64,000 nt of DNA from Epiperipatus broadwayi (lineage: Eukaryota; Onychophora; Udeonychophora; Euonychophora; Peripatidae): NCBI GenBank assembly GCA_028023455.1, contig JAQFVV010012496.1, positions 1,612,001-1,676,000 on the forward strand, read 5' to 3'. The position numbers and the translations under genes were made by a program. The notes under the pieces are model-generated. The model was not told where the DNA came from and did not search any database. It worked only from the letters and a program-made list of their open reading frames with translations. Below, in pieces: positions 1 through 13,008 of this stretch (positions within the stretch are counted from its first letter, which is position 1; each line of letters starts with the position of its first letter).

Positions 1-1381
1 TTCTTTATTATAATAACAATCCATGGAAATATTTAATTTATATTATATATATATTTAGTTAGATGTAGTTTGAGAAAAGTAAATGTGAATACAATAGAGA
101 TATATTTAAAATTACAAAAGTGTTTTAAATTTTCTGAGGAAAATAAATTTTCAGTTATAAGAATCATTGTAGTTATCAGTAGATATTCAGAATCTTTAAA
201 TTTAGGAGAATATGTTAGATGAATTAAATACTTTATCATTAGAAATTAAGAAATTGTTTATTGTAGGATTTTTTGAAATTATAGGAATTATAAACTGAAG
301 AAAAATTATTATCTCAGATCAAGAGGTAAATAAGAGTTTTGGGAATGTTAGTATTAGTAATAAGTTTTAATATAGAAGTTTGTGAGCATACTCATAACTT
401 TTATTTATGCAAATGCAATACTATTTGAAATACAGGCATTCTTCATATACCCGGAGCTTAATTGTAAATATACACAGACTTTCAAGCACCCTTCAACTAT
501 ACACATTATCTTATACTACTGATACACATGACCACACACATGTAGAAAAGAAATAATCACTAATATATATATCTTGTGTTAAACAAGCACTCATCAGTTG
601 GTCCGCATCATCATTCTCGACACTTATATATAATCAATGCTCAGTTTATATTAAGATAGTAAATCTTCATACTTCAATGGACAGGCCTCAATCCACTCCA
701 TCTTCCCAGCCATCCATACCATCGAAAATCTGCTGATGGGATGCCCAAATCCCATGGTGATGCTAGTATTATTGTCATGCCCATGTTGACCTCAAGTCAC
801 TGACTCCTCATGTATTCATTTAAATGCCTGTCTTTCAAATATTACACATTAAGCCTGTATCCTGCCTATCCCTTTTCTAGGTATTTAAATGGATATGGTC
901 CTATACATGAGGGGTCAGAGTAACTTGAGGTCAATGTGGGCATAATAATATTGGCATCAGCATGGGATTTGGGCATTGCATTATCAGATTTTCAATGGTA
1001 TGGATGGCTAAAGAGTTGGCGGTTGGAATAGATTGAAGCCTGTCCATTAAAGTATAAAAATTTGCTATCTTAATATATTGGTGATTCTTTCTTTTCTACA
1101 TGTGTGTGTTCATGTGTATTGGTGGAATAGTGTGGATAGTTGAAGAGTGCTTGAAAATCTGTGTTCAAATACCGTGTATTTACAAATGCAATACATGATT
1201 TTAATGTTTTTGTATGCTTAACAACTGATTCCATGATATTTTCCTGCCGCACATTTGCTCAGTTAACAGATTTATATTAGACTGAATAATTCTTAAAATA
1301 ATGAGATAAACATTCAAATTAAATGCAATTTTACATATTTTATTTGTTGCATGGATTTATTTCTTTTTTTTATTTATTTAG
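1..1381. other. Upstream intron of CPT1 (partial)
   Basis: This is the intron before the first exon in the window. Positions 1-409 are AT-rich with no gene or repeat I recognise. Positions 410-1194 are the C1 fold-back insertion with its target-site duplications. Positions 1195-1381 end in a pyrimidine-rich tract and the acceptor. Confidence 0.6.
410..1194. mobile_element. Fold-back element C1 with 12-bp target-site duplication
   Basis: Two family-C units lie head to head: the left arm (about 464-825) is the reverse complement of the right arm (about 855-1183), giving a palindrome of roughly 720 bp. The pair is flanked by a direct 12-bp repeat, caaatgcaatac, at 410-421 and 1183-1194, so both arms went in as one piece. 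The right arm ends in a Pol III B-box-like gttcaaat. The left arm keeps a decayed hammerhead-like motif (CCAACTGATGAGTGC on the - strand near 580-600). No coding capacity is seen. Confidence 0.8.
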
Positions 1382-1550
1382 CTACATAGGTTCTTACTTA
1401 TCTTTGATGATCGGCTGTTTTATATATAGCTTTCTGTTATGGTTTGTTTTAATTTTATCGATGAAATATACACTTAGGCTTCTTCTGCGGTATAAAGGAT
1501 GGATGTATGATCCCCATAATAAAATGTCAACACTTTCCAAGGTGTGGTTG
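1382..1550 (+). CDS. CPT1: CPT1 exon (second transmembrane segment)
   Basis: The exon encodes ..YLSLMIGCFIYSFLLWFVLI.. followed by KYTLRLLLRYKGWMYDPHNK and MSTLSKVWL. The hydrophobic stretch matches the second outer-membrane helix of CPT1 and the tail matches the cytosolic start of the catalytic region. The donor is TTG|gtaagt with phase 0. The acceptor is most likely the AG at 1380-1381 after a long T-rich tract; an AG at 1388-1389 is an alternative eight bases downstream, and I cannot decide because the previous exon is outside the window. Confidence 0.93.
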
Positions 1551-1831
1551 GTAAGTTTTAAAACAGTTATTGATCCTTTTGCAGAGAATTTTAATATTTG
1601 CAATTAAATATAAATTCCGCTTTTTAATTGGCTGCCATTTAATAAAGTTGTCTTAAAATATAAAGGCTTGATCATTGTTAATTTTTTTTATTTTTTTTAT
1701 TTATATTTATTTACATATTTTTGAGTGAATTTTATTAATAAAATTATAAGGAAACTAATAAGTCATAGAAATTTATTCAATCTATTTTGTTTAGACAACA
1801 CGAAATGTTCTACACCAATAAATAGTAATGT

Positions 1832-2413
1832 ACATATTGATGCAAAACAGGCAAAACTCTCTATTCGTATTGCCACAAACAGCAAGCTAGAGTAATCAAT
1901 GGATGCCAGAAGGCTTGTGCATAAAATCCCCATCTAGTGCCTACTCACCCAATATCCCCAGACTAGTTTCTGGCTTTAGGCCATCAGTGAGGAGCCTTGG
2001 ATCTGAAAGCATTGCGCCTAGATCTTAGGATCTAATGCAACCCTCCAGCAGCCACCTTTTATTTCCATTTAACTACAAAACTATGAGTCTTAAACTGAAA
2101 ACACTTTAATGTTTTCAATCCAAGCCCACTAGCTTATATAGTCATATGGATCTGAACTCAGTTCAGTACCCATACATTTTGGTGTCTCTGGTTCTTTAAT
2201 AACCATAGCCACCACTATCCTATTAGGCAGGATTGGTTCTAAGCCAATAAACATCACGTGACCACCACGTCTTATGCTTGTGTATAACTGTTGTTGATTA
2301 CTCTAGCTTGCTGGGTGTGGCAATACATATAGTGAGTTTTGCCTCTTTTAACAGCAGTTATACACAAGCATAAGAGGTGGTGGTCATGTGATGTTTATTG
2401 ACATATTGATGCA
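1832..2413. mobile_element. Fold-back element A1 with 13-bp target-site duplication
   Basis: The repeat acatattgatgca occurs at 1832-1844 and 2401-2413 and flanks a 556-bp insertion. The insertion begins aaacaggcaaaactct and ends gtgatgtttattg. The right end folds on itself: the arm aataaacatcacgtgacc (about 2246) pairs with ggtcatgtgatgtttatt (about 2382). The - strand has a hammerhead-like core near 1952-1992, but this copy lacks part of CUGANGA and stem II. No ORF. Confidence 0.85.
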
Positions 2414-3799
2414 GCAGGATGGTTGTGGAATTCACTATTTTCTATTGAAATGAGAATAATGGATTATAAAATCTGTAAAATAAAAAATTTGCCATCTCTG
2501 AGCAAATTTAAGTTTTTTTTCCTTATAATTAAATGTGCGAGGTATGACAATTTAATTCTCGGAATGCACCTTCATAAAATATGCATATGGAAATGTACAA
2601 TAGCGGTAGCTATCATCTTCAAAGTAGTTCCCTTGTGCATCTATACACTAATTAAAGTGGCATTCCCATTTCTGGAAGCACACTGGGATCTCACTTTTGC
2701 GAATACTGCTGAGCAGTTATCGCACATTCTTTTGGGTATCAGTTATAAGTAGAAAATCTTCATCCTTTCAGCACAGCTTTTTAATTTTTGGAAATAATCA
2801 AAAATCATAGGAAACTAAATTCATTCAATAGGCAGGATGGGCTAGTTGTGTAGATTTTTTTAGGCAAAAAGTTTCCCTCAATGAACACAGTATGACTCAT
2901 TTTTATGCCAAAGCCTACACACAGATAGTTATTATTTTCTCAATAGCTAATAAACAACTTGCTCTCTCAGCTTAAAATTTACATACATGTTAGTTTAAAC
3001 ATATTCAAGTATGAATGTTTATTACTTGTGTGATATCGATACAATTAGGTTATGGGTGACACCACATGTCATTCTAGAACATCTCATATATATATTGTAA
3101 TGATCAGAATTCATATGTCTCATGAACTAGTTGCACAATCCTTCCACCACATTTGAAGAGCAGCACCACAGGTGGGTTCAGGGCCTGCATTACTGGGTTC
3201 AAACCTAGGAGACTGACTACACAACATCACTACAGGACAACGTACCTGCCACCACATTAGCAAACATCTTTTTAGGCCACGGGGGTCAGGGAGATGCAAG
3301 AGACTCTAACTAACTATTTAAAATTAAGCTTACTATTATCTTAATGAATGTCCTTTGCATACTTAAATTATTTAGATGTGAGACATTATGGCTATAGGAT
3401 ATTAAGGAAGAGACATACGGACGCAGTTATAATTAAAATACTATATATGTTTAATATTAATCTAAAATGCAATTACATATTTGAGTTCGGTAATTTCCGA
3501 GACTCCTTATATAAAATTAAATAATTAGTATAACTTTATTTACTTGATCTGGCCCTTTGGGTATTTAATGGAAACACACTTATTCCATGCCTAATATTAG
3601 TGATGTTAGCCATCATGCAAGGTAAGTATTTAACGAGATATGCGGCTATGAATATACTCGCCTTAACAATAGATTATATCTTTAAAAGTTTTATCTATTA
3701 ACTAATTCTAAGGGGCCTGTTATTAGAGAACAGATAACGTGGAAGCCTTGGGAAGTGTAATCATAAGCATATAATGAAAAAGTAATTAAATGGTTGAGA

Positions 3800-4080
3800 G
3801 GTGGTATTCATAGAGATACCAAGTAATAATTAAGTAGCCAATTATGATGTGATGAGCCATTTGGAAATAGAAAACTCGTAGGCGGGCTTTCTGCCGGGGA
3901 CCCTACGAGACTGGTCCTAATCGCAGGTTCGAGTGTACAGGAACTTCTGCCACTGTTACTACCTGACCGCATGATGGACTCAGCTATCCATTGGAGCACT
4001 TTTAAATATACTCTTCTGTACGAGAGTGGAATGATACCCTTGAACATAGGTATCAGGTGATTCCCATGGCTTTAAAAGGG
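3800..4080. other. Unidentified GC-richer patch in intron
   Basis: The segment stands out from its AT-rich surroundings (cgtaggcgggctttctgccg, cctgaccgcatgatggactc). A 79-codon frame on the - strand covers it, but its translation resembles nothing I know. It may be a fragment of an old LTR element or another repeat. I do not call it a gene. Confidence 0.3.
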
Positions 4081-7000
4081 AGAATTTGGCATCGCTACAC
4101 AATAACACCTATGGCTTATGTAACATAGTTATATTTATATTTAAATTAGCTTAAAAATGATGATTTACTCCCAAGGCCCACATTTATGAGTTATTTACTT
4201 GTAAGCCCTCAAATAACCAGATATTGGTTTGGCAAACATAGGTAAATCAATTATAAACCAATTAATAATGCTAAAAAGAGAGGAGATCAAAATTCTATTT
4301 CATTTCTATTGCCAAGTTGAGATATCCGTCCACACTAAATTATAGTACACCCACATTAATAACTAATCATGAAGATAGGATGCGTCTCTACGGTCACGGC
4401 AATTTATTTAAATACTATATAATAAAAAAAGGGGAAGGCATAGTAATATAAAATGAGAATGCAAACAAATAAGGATAGATAATTCCCGAGCTAGCAGCTT
4501 TCTCAGTATCAAATGAATTTATTGTAATTATACTATTTTAATGATTTCACACATTTTGGCGAAGACTACGGAATGCTAATTTAATGAAATTAATGGTCTA
4601 GATTGGAAATTATTTTAGGCATGAAATTAATTACATCGTATATTAATTAAATAGAGTTACAGAGTCTTAATATTTATAGTTTCAAAAGAGTTTACACAAT
4701 AAGAAAATTATAGCTAAATATACAGATTTAAGATACGATCTATATCTTTAAAGTTAAGAGTCAGAGTTCTTAGAGATTTTGGGTACCGGTTACCTTTGAA
4801 TTCAGATGAACGTGCATGTTTCTAAGTGATCATTTCTGGTCCATTGAATATTAAGCAGTAGTTTTTCTTCAACAGTTCATTTTATGTAATAAGCAGCATT
4901 TTGATCAGGCAGCAGCATATGGATTTTAGCAATAATTCAGTTTATTTTCTAGCAAGCGTGGGATCCAGTGCATTTTCCATTCTCCAGAGCAGAACAGCAC
5001 GCCTACTCCTCGAACATGGCAAAATATATCACGAACAGCATAATTTAATAATAATAATATTTCAGCGAGCGAACAAAACAAAAAAAAAAAAGGAAGAGAG
5101 CCTTTTCACAAAACAAACAAAGGAAAGAGAGAGCCAACAAATATAAAGTTCTGACGTTATATACTCTTTTTCTTTCTCTTCCCTTATCTTGCGGATCCAT
5201 CTGACATTACATAGTTACTGCCTTTATGGTCCGCTAAGTAATATCCGCAGATAATTTAATGCATTAGAAACACATGTTCAGTTTGTACTTTCAATCTGAG
5301 AATTTTGCTTAATACTTTCTTTCATATTTTACTTCTGACCTGATTCTAATGCATACATTTCTTAAAGCTAGTTAAAAAGCTTTTAGGGAATTCTTAGTAT
5401 TCTATTATCTCTCCTCACCCACTATCATTTTGCAATATTACTTAAGCAGGGGAATTCTATTTTTATAAATTTATACATTTAAAGTTAAAAACAGATTTTA
5501 GAATTTACAAATCAAAATGTTATAAACAAAAATTGACCTAAATAATTATTAATGTGAAGAAATATTAAATATTATAAATTTAACTAAATTATTTAAAGTG
5601 CTTTATTTAATTTAATATTTAACTGATATTGGAATGTGTGTGTACACACGGCATATTTCACAAGCATTTACATATATATATATCTAGTACCGTTATATGC
5701 ACACAGTCCAATATTGAGGGTTTAAATTTAGGTGGGATGGAGGAGTGGGTAGAAGACAATAGAACAAAAATATACTGAGGTGAAACTAAGATTCGAACTC
5801 GACGATTCAAACTCGAATCTTACTGTTTCAATACACAAAACTTTTTATTATCGTCTTCAGTTGCCATTTTCAAATGTGTATGGCCATTCCAAAAAAAGTG
5901 AAATAAAAAATATTAATGACAATTAATAATATACACTAAAAATTACTTTTGCATTGACTCTACAAACTAGGACTGTTAGTCTGTTTATTTGACATGTTGT
6001 GGTCATATCTTTTAATTTCTTCTGCTGCAAACTTTTCTTTCTGAAAGATCGTCTAATTGTAGTTCTCTATTGTATTCCATCTTTGGCCTATGTTTTCAAC
6101 GAAGGCAACCTATATCCACATTTTTTATAGTTTTTTGAGATAATCTTTATAATGAGAACAGGGTTGTCTTTTATGTGAAAACCGTGCACACATTCACTAT
6201 AAAATTCTTTTTAAGAAGTCTATAATTGTTCATTCATTTCACTTGTCCAATCCAAATACGATGTAATTTTACAAAAAAGAAACTAGTATCACATCCTGCG
6301 AGTTAAAGAACATATTCATATTAGTGTTACAATTTTGACATCATATTTTAATAATTTTACTTATATCCGAATTTTATAGTTATTCCGTTATTGCAGATTC
6401 CCATACATTTTATGATGCCAGCTCCACAATCGTCCAAATAAAATAATCTTTTTGCCCCACAACTGAAAAAAGAAAATCTCGCCCTTGCAGGTCGTTAGAT
6501 TTTGTCATTAATCAAAAAAAAATTGACCGCAAATGTTATTGGCATGTTGATAAAAAAAAATTTATAAATCAAGTGAGAGGGAATGCTGTTGTTAAGAAAG
6601 GTTGAATCTCTGTTAATACGTACATGTTTTGCAGAGAACTACTTTCAAACTTGAATGGCAATGTACACGTTCTTCAGAAAACTACTGTTACAAAGCCTAA
6701 AGACAGAATCTCCATTCTTCAGGCACAATAGCGGTTAAGTTAAATGGTTGTCGCAGTGAGGTAAGTCAAAGTTCAGAACTGGAAGCTGTCGGAACCAAGC
6801 ATTAACATGAGGCAAAATTGTCATAGTACAGCCGCAAGTGTCATTGGACCTACTCATGAGGAAGGCTGGCTAGAATACAGCTGGAAGTGGTAGAAAACTT
6901 ATAAGGACAATTGCAATTCCCTTTTCCATAGTTCATCCCAGAACTAGGAGCTATACCGTGCCAACAGTAATGGGCAGAATATAGTCATTGCAAATAAACG

Positions 7001-8659
7001 TGTGTTTTTATTTGTTTTCATATTCGTTAATAAATATGAGTCTGTGATTATTAAATCACATATATTTATATAATCCAGATTATTATTGTGTGATTATGTA
7101 ATACTTATTCCACTGTCATTGTTGGTCCCAGTTTTATTTTTACCAACAATAGCAGCCTATCTTTAATTGTTATTAGTAATCATCAATGCACTATAAATTT
7201 TTAAAATATTAATACTAAAGTTATTACTAAAACCTTGGACTAAAATATGCATTTTTCTTACCACATTTTACCAATTAACAGGATTCATCTTTGAAAATTC
7301 TATAACTCGTACGTTAGTAAGATAAAATAAATTAGCGGATAAAATTATGACTGGAGATTCTGATGATTTTTTTTAATCATGTCTTATGATTTATTCACAA
7401 TCTCCATGTTATAATTATGAGAATATCTTTAAATAAATTGTAGTAGCTACTCCTAAAATAACCGTGAACTAGAAACTAACATGGTATGTTATTTGATTAG
7501 TTGGCTTGGGTTACCAAACTACTTCAGATCTATTCTGATATGTCTAGATAATGCTTTAAAAAGTCAGCAAAGAATTTATCATGCATTTTTTTATAGTTAT
7601 ACTATGAAAAATCTACAATGGCACATGATAGCAATATGGCTGATGTTATAAATATAATTAAACTCACAATCTCGTCATCACTATTAGAGAAGAGAGACGA
7701 CAGATGAGACGAAAAGTTCACGAGAAACAAGCCCAATAACAACTTTAAAAATGCAAGATAATAAGACAAAGGAAAATGAGAGAGAAATATTTTTGATCAA
7801 AAAAAAGACTGTATGTATTTGAAATAATACATCGCTTTTAACACAGCAATATTATATCTTACGAGGCAACTTAATGTTATCTTGGTTGATTGCTGCTGCT
7901 TATCGATTATTCACAACTAAGACTTCTGATCGGAAAGTCATCCGACCGAAACCATTGTCAATAATCTGAATTCAGCGTACCTGACATTTAATATTCAGTT
8001 ATTTCTATAATCTTTAATTTCAGTTTTCTTGTGCTAACGGTAATATTTGAGACTACATATTAAACATGTAACATGAAAAGGTACTTTATTTCCCACTTTA
8101 TATCACATGCTAAGCATGCTTTCGAGATTATCTATCAGCTTCATAGCACTCAACTATCCTGCCATTTGTAATTCAGACTTTTATAAATATTTGTATTATT
8201 TAAATGAGCAAAAGCCATTTATGTTGAGAGGGATGACAGGAAGCAAAAATTTAAAGAGGCATGAGCAATTGCTGAAGACCCCCACTCAATAAATAAGAAA
8301 CAAGCAAGCATTCTATTTTCTAAAAAAATGGTATATTTTAATGAGTTCCATTTAAATAATACACGAATTTATAAAAGCTTGAATTTTGAACAGCGGAATA
8401 GTTGAGTGCGATAACATTGAAAGCATGTTCAGCATGTAATATGTAATTGGAAATAAAGTACCTCTTCTTGTTATACGTTTAATACATAGTCTTAAATATT
8501 AAAATTCAGTTAGATAAAAGAAAAATTAAATCAGTTGTATAAAAAAGTGAGATTTAATGGTGTTCAAATATATTTGTTCTTCTAATCGTAAATTGATGTA
8601 GTTAATTGTTAACAGTAGCAAAATGATCTATTTAGCAACAAAAAAAATTTTTTTTACAG

Positions 8660-8761
8660 ATGTGCATTAAGTTATTTCAGGGATCACTTCCGTTGCTTTA
8701 CAGCTATCAGTTCTCACTGCCTAAACTTCCTGTCCCAAGTTTGGATGATACTATGACAAGG
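8660..8761 (+). CDS. CPT1: CPT1 exon (linker into catalytic domain)
   Basis: The exon is 34 codons with phase 0 at both ends. It encodes MCIKLFQGSLPLLYSYQFSL then PKLPVPSLDDTMTR. It continues directly from KVWL of the previous exon and matches the CPT1 pattern of a short amphipathic stretch, LYS-Q-SLP-LPVP and D-T--R that opens the acyltransferase domain. The acceptor is a T-run plus acag and the donor is agg|gtaggt. The initial Met is internal, not a start. Confidence 0.95.
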
Positions 8762-9724
8762 GTAGGTTATTAAATAAGTATATATTTATATTTGTAGATT
8801 TACTCATGCACACGCGAATATTCACAAAATGTTTTGGTATATTAATTGTTTTATTTTTTTATCTGTAGATTAAAAATAATTGTTGATTTTCTAATATATT
8901 GAGGTAAAACCATTATTTCATGATGAAAACTATTTTAATATTCGCCTTTATGACATTTGTAAGTTTCAGTGATGTCAGAATACTATATTAAATCTTTATT
9001 CGTGTTTTTACGAAGATATAATAACAATAAATTATTTTATCATCTTTGAAAGGATAAACAATTTATCTGCTGTCTCTTTAGTTTATTTCTATCATTCACT
9101 CTACTTTTGTTAAACAATTATAAAAATAATTTTTGATCTAATTATTTATAATAAAAAAAATTATTTACGTGAATCTTATAACCTGAGAGCTATGTATAAC
9201 TTGTTTTATAATCTGGTTATGCAACTGGTTTTTAATGCAGAAAAATATTTTTTTTAATTTATATATGGATATACTATGTCTTGGCATATTATTAAAATGC
9301 TTCATAATGTTAGGATTAATGCATGATTGATATGTTTATATGTCGTTGATGACATGAATCATGAGAAAGGATTGTGCATCCTTTGAAGTTTTTATTTCTT
9401 GTAAGTATTTCTTGTTTGAAATGTAGCTTAAGCTTTTTTTTACGTCATCCATTGTTTGGCAGTATTGGATGACCTTGAAATTAATTTCAGTATAGAATAT
9501 ATTTGTCAACATATAGGTCAGATATTTGTTTTACGTTCAGGTTACATATTGTCTGTATTGTCTTTGTTTGGTGGACTTTTTAAGCATTATAGTATTTTCT
9601 GTCCTGCAGTAGGAATGTTATTTTAAGTGATTTACTGATACAGATTATTCTGTTCCTTTTGCCGATTGTTAATTAGTTAATGACTGGGCTTGAATCGAGT
9701 TATACAATCTATCTATTATTAAAC

Positions 9725-9826
9725 CACTAAACATCGCACAATCACCATTCTTTATGCTTACACAAGTTGTTTACATAGAAGCGAAACTCTCAATATAGTA
9801 GTGCCACTTGGTGGCGCTACTGTTGC
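9725..9826. repeat. Mini family-A hairpin
   Basis: It has the terminal part of family A in reverse orientation (caccattctttatgcttaca, then gaagcgaaactctc) followed at once by its complement (ggcgctactgttgcctctg). It is an internally deleted or solo-end copy. I cannot define its target-site duplication. Confidence 0.5.
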
Positions 9827-12653
9827 CTCTGTATCTATCTATTATTCTTGATTTAGTTTGATATGTTTTATTGTCTTTACATATATCTTATAGTGTTTCT
9901 TTAATTATGACCCATGCTGTGATTGGTATCAGTTTGATGCGCCTATGGTAATCTTGATTCATTTTGATGTATTTACTCTACATTATTGTGTTTATGCATA
10001 TCTTTTAGTGTTTCTTTAATTTTGAACTTGTTCCGATTGGAGTTAGTTTGGTCACCTGTGATGATAATTGACTAATATCATTATGTTTGACGTTTAATCG
10101 GTGGTTAGTGAAATGTTGAATGAAATATCCTACTTTTACATTAAAGTCATAAAATGCAATTAGGAATCTCTAAAATTCACTTAAAACATCCAAACGAATG
10201 TATTTAATGATTGTTTGTTTGTTTGTTTTTCGGTTGGGAAATAAAAACAAAAGATCAATGAAGTAATTTGTTTGATTGTTTCAAATGAATATGCTTGAAG
10301 ATAATAGTTTTTATGTAATCCAACTAATGCAATTTTTTTTCTCTTTTTTTTTTGGGGGGGGGGGAGACTTAGTAGATACTGATATGAAGAATTTAAATCC
10401 CTCATTAATATAAATATTTCAGATTTCATGATCAATCTTTGTTGACTGGGGAAGAAATTGTATAAGTCCTAGATTTTAGCGATTTGTTATTCTGCTAGTA
10501 GTGTGGGAGATTCCATGTATGTAAAATTTTTTTTTTTTAAGTTTTGGTATAAAGGATTCTCTATTTCACCATTAGTTTTACCTATTATTTAACCACGTTA
10601 ATCTGTATGCGATGTTACAAAATGACACGATTTGATTTGAGAGAGATAAAGGTGCACCAAGTTATTGGGTAAGAGGTGGCCTTTTGTAATATCAATTGGG
10701 TGAACATTTCTTTTGCCTCATATGCCACTATTTTGCTTTCATTATATTCGAGTGGAAAGGAACAATTTGTATACTTGGAAAAGCCATGTGAATTAATTTG
10801 GAAATTACTTCTTTTTGAGGGTGATTTTAAAAAGTATTTTCAATTAGAGGAACATCAGGAGTATTATCTTGTGTGATTGTATTGTAATGACTTACCTGTT
10901 GGCTGATTTCTGCCCTCCTTACTAAATATTGATTATTACCATCTGACACAGGCCCTTAATTCCATTGATGAGATTGAAGTTGCAACCACATTGGTCCAGC
11001 TTTTGTTCCCTGTTCTTATTGAACATAATGGATTTCAGTCCATTAAATTTATTATAATTTGGGCAACTCCTTCCCACTTGAAGCCCAAGGGAGCGTTATT
11101 TTTTAATACAATTGTGTTTGGTATTTACTCTTTCAAAATTCAGTATGGAATTTTATCTTTACTTATGATCTTTTTTAGTTTAATCCATCTCCTCTAAAAA
11201 ATTGTTTGGATTTGAAACTGAATATTAGGAGTTAATTCTCTTTTCATTTTAATTGGGTCTATATATTTTTCTAGATGAATTTTTAAAAATTTGTAACCAA
11301 AAGAAGAGAGGGGGTATGCAAAAAAATTTTTGTGAATTGAAAGATTAAGTTCTTTCGTTACGAAATATATTTTTTGCCTTGCAATTCTTTAATAGTTGTG
11401 TCTTTTTTTTTTTTTGGAAGGGGGGGAAGGGTATTAAAATATTTTACAACAATAAAATTTCTGCTAGGACTGTCGCTCCTCATGACTATTCAATTGTGTT
11501 TCTCTAAAAATAGAAGATATTTTGGCAACTCGGGTTTATCTAGGATATGTTGGCCACTAGTTTGGCCAGATTTGATGATGATGCCAAAATTGAGAAGATT
11601 GGTAATACGCTGTTGAGCTGGAATAGTTTTTAATCCAACTATTCATTGGGTTTTTAGTTTTATAAATGTGTTACAAAGTGGTGATGGTGTTGTTTTTTGT
11701 TCATTTCCAAAACCTCATCAGAAAACCATTTTAAGGCTCATTGGATTGATTTTCTTGGTTATTTAATTGCCTCTACTGATAATAGTAATGCTGATTTGAG
11801 TAACATTTTGTTATGGTTCAAAAGATCTAGTATTTAATGGATCATTGCTTTAAACTTATTTAATCTTTTAGTTGTGTTAAATGGGCTTGAAATGTTGCTA
11901 TGAGACTCAGACTTGTGTTAGGTTATGAACTTGCCGAATTAGAATTCTGTTCAATTAATTGATTTTTTTTTTTTTTGGTATTTACTATTTCTTTTTTAAT
12001 ATTGCACATACTATTTTGGCATCTATTCTTTAGTGATTTCAGTTTCCTCACCCATTTTTTTTTTTCTTAGAAATGAGTTTTAGCAAATTGTCATATTATC
12101 AGAATTGACTTTGTCCAAAAGGATAAACTTTTGTTATATTTTCGTTGTTTTTAATCAACGTATTACCCTTTAGCTTCTTTAGACATTTATTTTTATTATT
12201 CCTGAATATCTGTTATTCTCACATATATGCTGTTCATGCTGGTTAACATTATGAAGTTGTCATCTTGAATCGGTAGTGGCCACTAAATATTTATATCTTG
12301 CGTTGGTTGCTCAAGGAGACATAAATGATATAGATTAATTGTGAAACATGTAGGTTTTATAATCCTTATAATAAATTCTAAAGAAAGGATTCATAAGACA
12401 TAAATCATCTAACTTATAACCAGAAAATTGTACTTAAACTGATTTATTTAAAACCCAATGGATGAAATTAATCGTAGAATTAAGCTTGATTGGATTGCTT
12501 TTGTTAGAAATAACTTAATATTAAAAGGAAATATGCCCATGTGTTTGGAAAGGAAGTTTTTTAATAAATGTGTCTTATCAGTTCTTAATTATGGATCTGA
12601 GACTTGGACTAGCAATATAGAGATTTCAGACCACTTAATGAAATATGAGAGAT

Positions 12654-13008
12654 TAATGTTAGGAGTAAACAGGCAAAAACTCTCCATATAGTAGTGCCAC
12701 CTTGTGCTAACCAGAGTAATCAATGGATGCCAGAAGATCTTGTGCATAAAATCCCTATCTAGTGCCTACTCATCCAATATCCCCAGACTAGTTTCTGGCT
12801 TGTGGCCTTCATCAGTGAGGAGCCTTGGATCTGAGAACATTGCACCTAGATCTTAGGCACTTAAATCTTAGGCCTAGATAGGGATTTTATGCACAAGCCT
12901 TCTGGCATCCATTGATTACTCTGGTTCAGTACTATATGGAGAGTTTTTGCCTGTTTACTAACAGTTATGTGTTAGCATGAGATGGTGATCATGTAATGTT
13001 AGGAGTAA
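12654..13008. mobile_element. Fold-back element A2 inserted in the RTE copy, 15-bp duplication
   Basis: The repeat taatgttaggagtaa occurs at 12654-12668 and 12994-13008. Between the two copies lies a 325-bp family-A fold-back with ends acaggcaaaaactctccata and its complement tatggagagtttttgcctgt. Taking out the insertion and one copy of the repeat rejoins the RTE frame, which proves insertion. The arms each carry the hammerhead-containing region; the intact one is on the - strand at 12781-12820. Confidence 0.9.
12781..12820 (-). ncRNA. Hammerhead-ribozyme-like motif, family A
   Basis: Read on the - strand: CCTCA, CTGATGA, AGGC-CACAA-GCCA, GAAA, CTAG, TC, TGGGG. Stem I is CCUCA with UGGGG (one G-U pair). 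The core CUGAUGA and GAAA is complete. Stem II has three pairs, GGC/GCC, but an A-A mismatch at the helix end next to the core. Stem III is the minimal ACUAGU, and the cleavage triplet is GUC. It is oriented antisense to CPT1. The mismatch next to the core could weaken activity. Confidence 0.6.

Larger units (their letters stand above)
1551..8659 (+). other. CPT1 intron, 7.1 kb
   Basis: It holds fold-back A1 (1832-2413). Positions 2414-3600 show only a B-box-like tgggttcaaacc near 3210. Positions 3800-4080 form a patch richer in G+C with no recognised product. A second tRNA-like B-box palindrome lies at 5790-5830 on the - strand. Positions 6630-7010 are another patch richer in G+C, perhaps an old LTR. 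The rest is AT-rich sequence in which I see no gene. Confidence 0.6.

Noticed and set aside
3170-3260. Possible tRNA-derived SINE with a B box (tgggttcaaacc)
   Set aside because: No A box at the right distance, no tail and no duplication; one short motif is not enough.
3808-4047. 79-codon frame on the - strand in a GC-richer patch
   Set aside because: No recognisable domain, no splice or codon evidence, and it lies in an intron; more likely a repeat fragment than a gene.
5785-5835. tRNA-like B box and small palindrome (agattcgaactcg / cgagtttgaatcg)
   Set aside because: Only one box is visible and the inverted arrangement could arise by chance or from a decayed SINE.
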